DNA from: Diphasiastrum complanatum
Taxonomy: Eukaryota > Streptophyta > Lycopodiopsida > Lycopodiales > Lycopodiaceae
Reading direction: 5' to 3'
Length of the DNA: 64,000 nucleotides
NCBI GenBank assembly: GCA_029204225.1
Contig: CM055109.1
Location: forward strand, 30,689,360-30,753,359
Shown: piece by piece, positions 23,614 through 38,879 of the stretch
Layout: the number at the start of each line of letters is the position of its first letter
How positions within the stretch are numbered: position 1 is the first letter of the stretch
The notes under the pieces: model-generated
The model's database searches: none
Told to the model about the DNA's origin: nothing
What the model saw: the letters and a program-made list of their open reading frames with translations, nothing else
Program-made: the position numbers and the translations under genes

Positions 23614-25812
23614 GACGAAGGTAGTTGTGGCGAGAACAGTAGCAGTGGCGTTAGGAGCTGCCACTTTCATCACCATTCTCTATACCTCAGTCACCGATGG
23701 ATCGCCCTTTCGCATGGAGCTCCTCACTCCGTTCGTTCCCCTATCTCACCAATTGCAATCCAGTTTTTTCCAATTTCTGCTGAAACATGTCTCTGGATCT
23801 TCTTCACTTTGTAAATTACTTAGAATCCTCGCTCCTTTCTCTATCGTTTGTAGCTACACTGCTGTGTAAATGCATTATAATGTTTTAGTTGGGAATCAAG
23901 AAACTAGCAGCTGTATTATTGATTTCAGTTCGAGAATCTAATTTCGAATCCGGAAAATTAGAGAGAAGGTTAGATATGTAAATGACGAAAAAGTGTATAG
24001 TGAAACTAGTAGCGAGTTGAATGACCACTACGTGTATTGGGTTTCAGTAAAATTATAAGCAATCGAATTGCAAGGAGAAGACCAGGGCAGAATATGTCAG
24101 CGGATAATAGGGGTCGTCGAAGTCAATCACAATCTTATAAGATTTGAATTGACACATATTAAGCTTTATGCACAGTAGTCTTGCTGCTTTTGTTGTCTGG
24201 TCTATTATGCCTGCAGAACATTACCTATCGCTCACTTAAGATGTGCCTTTTCTCAGAAATAATAGATTAGCAACAAAGTCCAGCTATTGTTTTTGTTACT
24301 AAGTATTTATTAATGGCTGCAGATGGATGAAGGCTACTTTAATTGACTTTTATGTGAACATCATCTTGCTGGCTGTGAGTACCTTTCAACAAATTTATAA
24401 TTTGCATCTTTGTATGACTCTTTTTGTAGGAGGGCGTGTCAATGAATTCATGATTGGTTGGATCTTCAATTCTTTTACATTAAAATTATTGGCTGCTTAT
24501 GGTCCTATAGGAATCCTCACAATTGGCAATGCATATATTCTGAGGCAGCTTTGTAGCTCAGCAAAGCTTGTGCAAACCTCGGTAGGACTTTTTGATCATG
24601 AAGTGAGGACACTATGCTTAGTTTCAATCATGGCCCGTGTCCTTTCTACTCCCGTTCTTTGTATTCTAATTGAAGTTCTGACCTGTAGCTACAAATATTC
24701 TAGATTACAGGCGGACGTGAAACAATAGCTAGGATGCGATCAATTCAAAACTACACGTACTGATGTAAGCTTTGGTACGAGGTTGGAGCTCTTTTTATCC
24801 CACCAAAAGTACCAGAACAACATAACCAAGGTTGAATTAGGCTTCTGGAAGTTAAATAGACAATTTTCTTCACCAGTGCAAGCATTGTGATACACGCTAG
24901 GATGCGATCAATTCAAAACTACACGTACTGATGTAAGCTTTGGTACGAGGTTGGAGCTCTTTTTATCCCACCAAAAGTACCAGAACAACATAACCAAGGT
25001 TGAATTAGGCTTCTGGAAGTTAAATAGACAATTTTCTTCACCAGTGCAAGCATTGTGATACACCAAGTAATAAAGCACCAAGTATGACAGGGTCGAATAA
25101 CATGATAATGTCAAGTGCGTGAAAGGATGATTTTCTCTGGGGCCCAAAGCCAAACCTAGGTAGCTTATTTAAAGTTTGAACTCTAACCAAGTTATTAGTT
25201 TCTAGAGAAGAAATTGCATTCTCTGGAGAAATTGGGCCTTTTTCATTGAGTTCAGACTAACGCCTTCTCCCACTTTTGTTTGGGGCCAAAAGTATGAGGC
25301 TCATAACTATCTCGGGTGAATGAACTAGGAAAGTATTGGCCTATCCTGAATTTCATATTCATGCTTTGATGTTTGAATTCGAATCTTGAGCTCTTGATGT
25401 TATCCTAACAAAGAAATCTTCAGAGAAAATTTGGTAACAACTTGGTGTACCATGTCAAGAGAGGTGTTGACAGTTGTGCTCCTCTTACTTTAACTTGTCC
25501 TTTTGTTCCTGTCGCTGCGATAACTTTCTCATTATTCATGACCATGTCTATAATGTTAATTAGCCTACCAACAGTGTAGATTGTTTTGTTGAAAGTACGA
25601 CTCAGGGACCATCTACGTCTATTTCATGATGGAGCTACTATGCATCATTCAAGATTGGTATAATATCAGAAGGAAGAAAAAATCGCTTATATTATATACT
25701 GGTGGACTGATACCTGATATTCAACGTTGCTGGTGCAGGCCTGGGTTTGGTATAAAGAATCCACATGGGGACTTCGCATCATATGGACCCTGCTACTTAT
25801 TGGATTTGGCAG
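23609..25812 (+). CDS. DUF1475-like membrane protein gene, exons 1-3 (3' part missing)
   Basis: Three exons fit together with intact phase. Exon 1 is 23609-23730, donor GTTCGT; exon 2 is 24323-24374, acceptor CTGCAG and donor GTGAGT; exon 3 is 25739-25812, acceptor GGTGCAG and donor GTCAGC. The product so far is about 82 residues. An N-terminal hydrophobic segment (VAVALGAATFITILYT) is followed by the family signature DGSPFRMELLTPW, then a second hydrophobic stretch (LIDFYVNIILLAAW) and YKESTW. A third membrane segment IIWTLLLIGFG lies at the end. This matches plant DUF1475 proteins, small membrane proteins of unknown function. The last exon(s), expected to encode the final membrane segment, were not found downstream. 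Either the next intron is very long and repeat-filled or the gene is truncated. Longer open frames over exons 2 and 3 are intron read-through. Confidence 0.85.
24728..25063. repeat. Perfect 168-bp tandem duplication in intron 2
   Basis: Copies 24728-24895 and 24896-25063 appear identical base for base, starting gctaggatgcgatcaattc and ending gtgatacac. Perfect identity in non-coding DNA implies a very recent duplication, or an assembly artefact. It lies within the 1364-bp intron between DUF1475 exons 2 and 3. Confidence 0.95.
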
Positions 25813-28094
25813 GTCAGCTCAATGTTACTTGCAAATTTTATTCTTGCAGTCTTTTAACTACAAATAAAAGCAGAGAGTGCAAAGTTTCTGTTTTACAAAA
25901 CCTCTCTTGATTTTCCACGGTTGGGCTTGATGATCCTACACAAAATGTCTGCTCCACTTTGCATGCTTCCCAGGGGATTTCTTTTGTGCCTTCATTGTTG
26001 TTCCAATGTCTGTTCTAATAGTTTACGTTGAGGCTCCATGCAGAGGTCTGTTCTATGTAAACCAGGAAAGCTAAAGGACTAAATATAAATTTAAGAACGA
26101 TAAAATGTCGAGCAGTATTCTTGCAAGTTCTTATCTAAGGCCTGAGTACCTGCAATTGTTTGATTGAAGGCATTCTTAAAAATCAAACTAGGTGAGGGCT
26201 TCACTACACACTAGAAAGTAGATAGTTTTGGACCATATTCGCTAGTGCTTGATGTTGATCATGAAATCTTTGAGACTAGGGTACTCGACTTCTGCAATTG
26301 TATATGCCTTTGTGAAGAATACACAACAATAGGAACAAGAAGGACCAAGTCTTTTAAATTGCAAGTACAGAAGTTTTCACATTTATAGCTGTGGCTATGA
26401 CATGCAAATCTCTTAAGTTGATAAGTAGAAAGGAGGGCACTCACTTCTTTGAGAATATGGTTGAGTTAAGTAGCAGTCCCTGCTGCTCAACAGGGGCAAC
26501 TTACATACAGTTTCAAAGCCCAAACATATTGTCTAGTTAGTTGAGTTGTCATTGGAAAGTTGGCATAACTCACATGAGAATGATAGCCATTGCAAAGCAT
26601 GCAGCATGACTCAATTACGCTTACAGGGAAACCTATGTTTTAGAATGAAAATTAGGGTGGGGTGGTCAGAGTGTGCAAGAACTCTTAGCTGCTAGTCACC
26701 CATATAGGGGCTAGAACTTGAACAAAGGGCCAGATCTTTTTTCATGCTCTAATAAATTATAAATGCTGCTGAAGTAGTAGATCTTAGACAGTTCCTGCCT
26801 GTAACTGCATCAATAATCATAAGGGTACCATGAATCCACACCTTCATAGCACCTGTAGAAAGTACGATGTGAGTGGTGGCTTGCAATACAGCCTTCAGTT
26901 GAATCCCAAGTTGTTGGTTATCACTAACATGAGGGTAGATCTCGTTAAGACATTTTGCTGTTTTGAGCAAGTTGACTCCATCCTATTAACTTCGCATTGA
27001 AAATTCTGGGGGGCGGTCCCTCGGATCTTCTTTGCAGCTATCTTTATTGATGCATTTTGATGTGAATGGAGCTTCGAAACTTGTTCCGACCTTTTGGGCC
27101 AGAATGTACTATATGTTCCATATGTACGTTTTGGAATGTGCTCGGTCGGAACGTTTGTTTTTAAATAAAAAATTAAAAATTAAAACACATGTTGCCCACA
27201 TCTTCCCTTTTTTTGAGGGACGCATCTTGATTTGTGAGCAATCTGTAGAGTTTTCTGTGAAAATCTTGTTGTATCTGTTTATCCAGATGCTCGACCCCAA
27301 TCTCCTAGTTAGATGAGGTCACTACATCATAGATGAACTTTGTGGTGATCGATGCACCATCACGAGTGGCATCCACTCCTCGTAAAAACATTCTGTCAAA
27401 TGGTCAGGAAATCATGATGTTCACAACGGATCTGTGATGAATGTCAGTCCCATCCGCCATACAATGTGGGGCAAACTTGTGAAATGAAAATTAAAAAAGG
27501 TAGAAAAGATTCTTATGTCTGCCAAAGGCTGCTCAAATATGGCTCAAATCTCATGTAACAGTCTTCTCCTCCTAATGTAGGAGATATGTGTGTATCACCA
27601 CTCTCTTGGGAGGCCTCGAGCATCCACTGTTGCCATGTCGACCATTATCCCTCTGAAAAAATGGGTGTCAACAATGGCAAAAGGAATGCTAGGTTCATAA
27701 AAAGATTGGGCCATCAGTCTCGTGCAAATTGCACCTCTGCTACCCTTTATCCAATGTAGTCTACTGAGAAGCTCTAGGCTTACCATATTTCTGATGTGCA
27801 ATGGTAGGTGCCCTGTGGTAGTAGATGGGCCAATGCGAGGGTGTAGTTGTGAGAACAAAAGTTTATCTATTTTTTACAAAGGGCTTTTTTAATTTTTTTA
27901 ATTTTTTGGTTTTTGTGGGTTTATGGAGGGGATTGGGTGTTTGGATATGAGTCTTCCCACCTCCCAACCTCTCTCCACGGTACAAGCAATAAATATGAAC
28001 CACTCTTCCACACTCTACCCTCCACACACCACACCGCCGTCTATACTTAACCACACTAAAAAACCAAAAAGTAAGCTAAACCACAAATTGCTAA
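25813..28094. other. Presumed DUF1475 intron or downstream DNA; no exon found
   Basis: No stretch encoding the expected C-terminal DUF1475 segment is visible. A minus-strand 87-codon frame (27858-27595) and a 73-codon one (26970-26749) have protein-like composition but no recognised domain. They lie inside the internal region of the minus-strand gypsy element whose primer-binding site is at 28095, so they could be decayed element sequence. Confidence 0.4.
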
Positions 28095-28116
28095 CTATTC
28101 CTCAGCAACGGCACCA
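28095..28116 (-). promoter_or_regulatory. Gypsy (Tat/Ogre-like) primer-binding site
   Basis: The minus strand reads TGGTGCCGTTGCTGAGGAAT, one or two changes from the TGGCGCCGTTGCCGGGGA site used by plant Tat/Athila/Ogre-type gypsy elements. The sequence on its outer side, 'acctgtcacgcagggatttcgttcccaaggg' in part (28141-28172), is the kind of LTR tail often seen next to this site. The element would extend leftward from here. Confidence 0.65.
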
Positions 28117-28119
28117 AAA

Positions 28120-28368
28120 AACTTGAAGTGGCCTTGGAGTACCTGTCACGCAGGGATTTCGTTCCCAAGGGAATAGTGCTTTCCCTTGTGAAGTTAGCTT
28201 AACCTCTCAATTTTTTTACTTTCCACTCTACTTAACCACCTATCTAACCACAAGCACGAATAAAGTGTGGGAGGCCTCTTACACCCTTTCCTCTCTCACC
28301 TCACTAAAGAGTAAAAGAAGAGAGCAAAAGCAATTGACTAGCAAGTGTTAGAAAATGGAAAATCACAA

Positions 28369-28411
<43 letters not shown>

Positions 28412-28870
28412 GCAAGGATGTTCGGGTCATCAAACGGACATAATTTTCTCCTCCTCTATGAACATGGAAAGTGAGTACAAGAGGTGCATTTTTATTCTTG
28501 GGGAAGGCCCTGCCCCTTCTTTTTGACGGACTACTTCAAAATGGCAAGGATTCTAATCCAACCAAGCCCTTCACTAGAAATCTAGTGGTTCTAGTTTAGG
28601 TTATGGGTCCTCGCATGAATCATTTGATCTTTCCTTTGTACCTCAAGAGCCCTCACTTGATTCATGTGAGTCTACTTCAACTTGCTTACCTTAGGACTTT
28701 GACTTTAGGCCCCTGCATTATTTTGTTTTAATCTAATGCCCAAATCGATTATTTCTAAAATACCAGTTATACTATTTTACTAGTTCTTCTCATTGGGTTG
28801 GGCTTATACATGTAGGAAGCCCATGCCCTCACACTTATTTAGCCTCGCTATACAATATTTTGTGGCGGGG
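28120..28870 (-). repeat. Probable LTR of the minus-strand gypsy element
   Basis: Inferred from the adjacent primer-binding site and from the 'gggatttcgttcccaaggga' phrase at 28153-28172. The outer LTR boundary is not clear and is placed approximately. A (GA)n tract at 28372-28409 lies within. No second LTR copy was found. Confidence 0.45.
28372..28409. repeat. (AG)n microsatellite
   Basis: Uninterrupted AG run of about 19 repeats inside the probable gypsy LTR. Confidence 0.95.
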
Positions 28871-28956
28871 CCCACTCAAAATTTGTAGTATGAGGCTTTT
28901 TTAGAATGCATATGGTTTTCACATTGGGTATGACTCTCCTTAATTGCATTTGCTAT

Positions 28957-28958
<2 letters not shown>

Positions 28959-29037
<79 letters not shown>
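28959..29037. repeat. (TC)n microsatellite
   Basis: Uninterrupted TC run of about 39 repeats. Open frames through it are artefacts. Confidence 0.96.
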
Positions 29038-34264
<5,227 letters not shown>

Positions 34265-34530
34265 ATCCTCATGAGTGGAGTGTGAGCTACCATGGTTTTG
34301 GATTTAAGGTGGTATAGCTTTTGTCGTCTTTATCTAAACTACGACCACTTTTCACATGCATGGTGTGCATGGTTCCTACTCCTTTTGTATAAACTATTGT
34401 CACTTTTCACATGAGTAGAGTGTGAGCTGCCATAGTTTTAGAGTTTACATGGTACGGATTCTGTCGTGCTTATCTAAACTACGACCACTTTTCACGTGCG
34501 TGGTGTGCACGTTTCCTACTTCGTGTCTTG
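34265..34530. repeat. 140-bp tandem duplication
   Basis: The phrase 'tatctaaactacgaccactt' recurs at 34331 and 34471, and 'gagtgtgagct.ccat' and 'gtggtgtgca' recur in the same register, giving a 140-bp period with about ten percent divergence. A shorter partial copy (actattgtcacttttcacatgag) sits between. Confidence 0.85.
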
Positions 34531-34717
34531 ATTAAGTTATAGACTTTCAAAGTGAGGTGGTAGGGCACCCAACCTGGTTGGACACATCAATTTAGGCTCA
34601 CATCTAGCTTGTTTCATCCAAAAACTCAATCATTTTGAGGTCATATCCACATAGTTTCATACAAATCACTTGTATTAAGTCTTTTGTGAATTTTTTGAGT
34701 GCTTTACATGTGCTTGG

Positions 34718-36097
34718 GTGAAGGTGGCCCAAATCTTGTCCTTGTTTCATCTTTGGATGAGAAATCCATCATTGAGAGAGAAGCAACACTTTTTGATCCA
34801 GTACAAGACAAGTTCTCAAGTTTTCATGGCTTCCTTGGGGTCCTTTATTGACCACCTCCAATTATGCCATTTGGAAGATGAGGATGGAGTCGATTTTGGT
34901 ACTCCAAGATGTGATAGATATTGTGCTACACTTGAGGAGGAGCCTCAAGTGCTCCAAGAGGTCAAAAAGTACAAGAAGAGGGCAAGGATGGCCCTATGTA
35001 TCATCAAGATGAATGTATCCAATGAAGTGTTCAGGGAGATTGGCTCTTGCATCTCGGCCAAGGAGGCTTGGGACACACTAAAATCCATTTATGAGGCAAG
35101 GAACACATCTAAGTTTCTCACACTAAGGAATCAAATCTTTCAAAGTTTCCAAAAGTGATGAGAGTGTCTCAAATTATGATTTGAGAGTGAAAGATCTTCA
35201 TAGAGAGCTTGCTTGCATAGGAGACCATCTCAACCCAAGAGAGTTAGAGCAAGTGAAGGATGAATTTGACAACCTTGTCCAATATTATGCAATCAAGGAG
35301 GAGCTTCCAAGCTTGGAGGCACTACAAGGAGTTCTCATTTCTGAGGAGTGTAGGCAAGAGAACAAGCTATTGAGGATCAATCAACTTTCCTTGAAGGATG
35401 GTGGAGAGGAGAAAGCTTTCTTCTCAAAGGACAAGCCAAGAGGAAGGGGCAAAGAGCAACATCAACATTTCAAGAAGGACAAATACAAGGAGGAGAGTGA
35501 TGAGGATTCATCACAATCATCAACAAGTGGCAAATCCAACAAAAAGTATTTTTTTGTGGTAAGAAGCCACATTTTGCTTCTGATTGTTTCAAGAAGAAAG
35601 AGTTCCTCAAGCAAGCTAATCTTACTAAAGAGAGTGAAGGTGAGGTAGAAGGAAGTTATGAGGGAGGATCTCTCATGATGTCAATGTAATCTTCTTCTAG
35701 TTTTGAAGATGGAAATGCATGGTGGAGAGATAGTGGATCTAGTTCTCATATGACTAATTCAAGGAAATCTTTCACTCATCTTGCACCTTACACTGGATCT
35801 AGAAAGTTCATCTTCATTCCTATTGGTGGTAAATGCAAGATAGAAGGAACTGGCAGTGTACCAATTGGTGTTCAAGGATCCACTATGACTCTTAATTATG
35901 TACTTTTTATGCCCAATCTCACCATGAATCTCAGTAGTGTTGGTAAAATGCTAGATGATGGTTTCCAAGTTGACTTTGGAAAAGATGCTTGCTTGATTAA
36001 GAAAGATGGTGAAAAGGTAGCAAGAGGGACTAGATGTAAAAATATTTTCAAGTTGGAAACTAATCCCGTGAAAAATAGCATATTTTGGCAAATCTAG
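34718..36097 (+). pseudogene. Copia gag and protease half
   Basis: Gag occupies 34718-35155 and 35160-35560, with phrases KKRARMALCIIKMNVSNEV, AKEAWDTLKSIYEARN and YDLRVKDLHRELACIGDHL typical of copia gag, split by one stop near 35156. A frameshift in a T run near 35550 puts the nucleocapsid knuckle (FFCGKKPHFASDCF; first cysteine not evident) out of frame. The aspartic protease follows with WWRDSGSSSHMTNS near 35725, then VLFMPNLTMNLSSVGKML. The active-site context DSGSS replaces the usual DSGA/S. Homology stops near 36075, exactly where a minus-strand copia half begins. No LTR or primer-binding site is seen upstream. Confidence 0.85.
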
Positions 36098-36109
36098 CCA
36101 TGTTGAACT

Positions 36110-37905
36110 TTGTAGATATTGTGTATAATTGGGTTTCACACATGGAAGGGCAAGATGACACAAGCTTTTGCATCTACCATATGAAATCTTTGTAGAATAG
36201 CACTAGCATACTTCTATTGACAAATGAAAGTATGTTGAGAAGATCTAATGACTTCTATTCCCAAAATGTAATGCAAGTTACCAAGATCATGCACCTCAAA
36301 CTCCTTCTTAAGAGCACTCTTGATATCCTCCACATCTTGATTGGTTCCACCACTCAAGATGATATCATCAACATAGATTAGCAAGATGGTAACATCATTT
36401 CCAGCAAAACTATAATAAAGTGAATGATCATATTCACTCATAACAAAGCCTTGAGAGAGTAAAAAAGTGTTGAGCTTAGCATACCAACTCCTTGGTGCTT
36501 GCTTAAGGCCATACAAACTCTTTTGTAGTAGACACACATGATTTGGCTTTGTAGAAAAAATGTAGCTCTCGAGTTGCTCCATGTACACTTCCTCCTCAAG
36601 ATCACCATTCAAAAAAGCATTTGTAATGTCCAATTGTCATATATCCCATCCATAAAATGTAGCAAGTGAGATGATGACTCGAATGCTTACCATCTTTGCC
36701 ACGGGTGCAAACGTCTCATCATAGTCAATCCCTTGTTCTTGAGCATATCCTTTTTTCACTAATCTTGTCTTGTACTTGTTGATAGACCCATCTTGGTTTG
36801 TCTTCACCCTGAAGATCCATTTGCATCCACTAGATTTCTTGTCCTTAGGTAACTCCACCAATCTCCATGTTCCATTCTTCATCAGAGCTTGATACTCAAG
36901 ATCCATTGCTTGGATCCACTCCTCTTCTTTATTTGCTTCATCTACACTTGTGGGTTCATCAAAAGATGTTAGGAAAGCAAAATAATTTCCAGAAACTACT
37001 TGCTTACCCTTTTCATCATATGTGAGCCTTCAAGACATTTGTCTTTCCCTTGATGTTCTCCTTGGCTTTTGACTTGATAATGGTCCATCATCATCACCAT
37101 CTAAAGTAGGATTTTTTACATCAACATTAAGAATGTTAGATCCATCCACATCATCATCAATAGTACTTGAAGACACTTTTGGAATGTTCCCCTCATCAAA
37201 AATGACATCTCTACCAACAATCACTTTGTTAGTAGTAGGAATGTAAATCTTATAGGCTTTACTCACCTCACTATATCCAACAAGAATACCTTTCCTTGAA
37301 GATGGATCCTCCTTGGTCCTATCATCAAGAGTAATGTTGACATAGCATGTGCATCCAAAAATTTTTAGAAAGTTGACACTCGGCCTCCTCTTGAATAGCA
37401 TCTCAAAAGGTGTCCTTCCATACAAAATAGCACTCGGCCACCTATTGCACAAGAAATTGGCACACAACAAAGCTTGATCCCAAAATGGTTTATCAAGATT
37501 AGCACTTAACCTCATGGCTTTAGCACTTTCCATAAAGTCCTATTCTTTCTTTAAGCCAGTCCATTTTATTGTGGGGTCCTTGGTGTTGTATACTCCCTCT
37601 TGATCCCATGCTCATCACAAAAGGCCTTGAACTTGGTAGATATGTACTCACCACCATTGTCACTCCTTAAACACTTGATCCTTGTGGAAAATTGGTTCTC
37701 CCTTGCATTCTTGAACTTAACAAAGAATCATACACTTCATATTTGCTCTTTAGTAGATAGATCCAACAAAATCTACTAAAATCATCAATGAAAGTTACAT
37801 ACATCTTCGCTCCACTATTGCTAATTGTAGTGATTCCATGAATGTTAAGCTCAATAATTTGAAGATCATTGAAGACTTGGCCATCTTCAAGAACTTCCAC
37901 AAATT
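36110..37905 (-). pseudogene. Copia integrase-RT half in reverse orientation
   Basis: Minus-strand order: integrase core (37900-37530) with VTFIDDFSRFCWIYLL, LRSDNGGEYIST and a broken PQ-stop-NGL segment; integrase C-terminal part and linker (37533-37030: AMRLSANLDKPFWDQALL, FEMLFKRRPSVNFLKIFGC, IVGRDVIFDE); RT (36906-36637: GCKWIFRVKTNQDGSINK); and 36633-36214 with MDITNAFLNGDLEEEVYM, KSLYGLKQAPRSWY and an intact IYVDDIIL active site. It ends in an RT connection stretch (QRFHMVDAKACV) at about 36110. Stops and small shifts separate the parts, and RNase H is absent. It abuts the plus-strand gag-protease half, suggesting an internal inversion or tail-to-tail joining. Confidence 0.9.
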
Positions 37906-37915
37906 AGCATTTAGA

Positions 37916-37992
37916 ACAACTCTGTAGAAATACACTAAGTGTTGCAATAGCCTGTAGAAATACACTAAGTGTCAAAATAGTTTGCAGAAATG
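37916..37992. repeat. 30-bp repeat, about 2.5 copies
   Basis: 'ctgtagaaatacactaagtg' occurs at 37922 and 37952, then a diverged 'ttgcagaaatgaactgtgt' at 37981. Short local repeat at the broken end of the copia half. Confidence 0.85.
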
Positions 37993-38805
37993 AACTGTGT
38001 TTTTGCGCATTGTCGGCTTTTCCCAAAATGTGACACTTCAGTATAGTCCAACAAATCAACTATTTTCAACAATGTCAGTTTTTGCATTTTTCCGAATTGC
38101 GATAGTGTTGGGACAGTGTCGACTTTTTGCCTTCAGCTTTTCTCTTTCAACTATTTTCAAAAAGTTAAACTGTTTTAAGGGCACATTCGACTTTTTAAGG
38201 GCATTATCGGCTTATTCGCAAAATCTCGAAGAGAGAAAAAAATCTCAACAATCGTCTATTTTTCAACAAGGAACGTTCCCAACCACTTTCGAAAAATACG
38301 AAGTGAGAGAAAGCCACTTCACGTAAAATGTGAAGTGAAAGAATTTGCGACATTCTCATCCGCGTCAACATTTCCTAATTCGTTTATCGTATATACCATG
38401 TATAGTTGTCACACAAGCCAAATACTTCCAAGTACAATGGCTTATCTAATTAGGTGATAGATATTTACTGTAATTAATACATGGATGAATTCCAAAAAAG
38501 GGATCACTCAGGCACACTCTACGTGATGCTCCATCCATGAGACGAATGATTTTGAGCCTCCCAGTTACGCCGTCATTCTGGTTGTAACTGCTATTTTTTT
38601 GTGCTTCAATGTAATATAACTATGAATTAATTTATAAGATCTTGTTGGGCACCAGAACACTTAAGCTGTGATTATACTTAGCATAAACATTCTATTAGAC
38701 TATTTTTGCATCTAGCAGGCCATTGTAATAGGAGAGCTGTGTTCCACAAATATTCCCGCTCTCTTCTCCGTTCGCATTCTCTATTCCCCATCACCCTCAT
38801 TAGAT
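37993..38805. other. Probable 5' LTR/leader region, boundaries unclear
   Basis: No gene. The primer-binding site at 38806 implies that an LTR ends near 38803, but its start is not evident and no match to the 3' LTR start at 42827 is visible. One possible start is TGTTGGGCACCAG at about 38645. Confidence 0.4.
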
Positions 38806-38817
38806 TGGTATCAGAGC
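38806..38817 (+). promoter_or_regulatory. Copia primer-binding site
   Basis: TGGTATCAGAGC, the initiator tRNA-Met type site, preceded by a pyrimidine-rich LTR-like tail and followed by a copia gag relic. Confidence 0.88.
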
Positions 38818-38879
38818 ATAGCTCAAATAAACTGAGAGATTAAATTTGTTCTATTTGTATCACTGTTAACATGTCTCAT

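Noticed and set aside
24327-24728. 133-codon plus-strand frame
   Set aside because: Only its first 16 codons are the DUF1475 exon 2; the rest runs through a strong GTGAGT donor into intron.
25626-25910. 94-codon plus-strand frame
   Set aside because: It reads DUF1475 exon 3 in the wrong frame; the spliced frame through 25739-25812 gives the family match.
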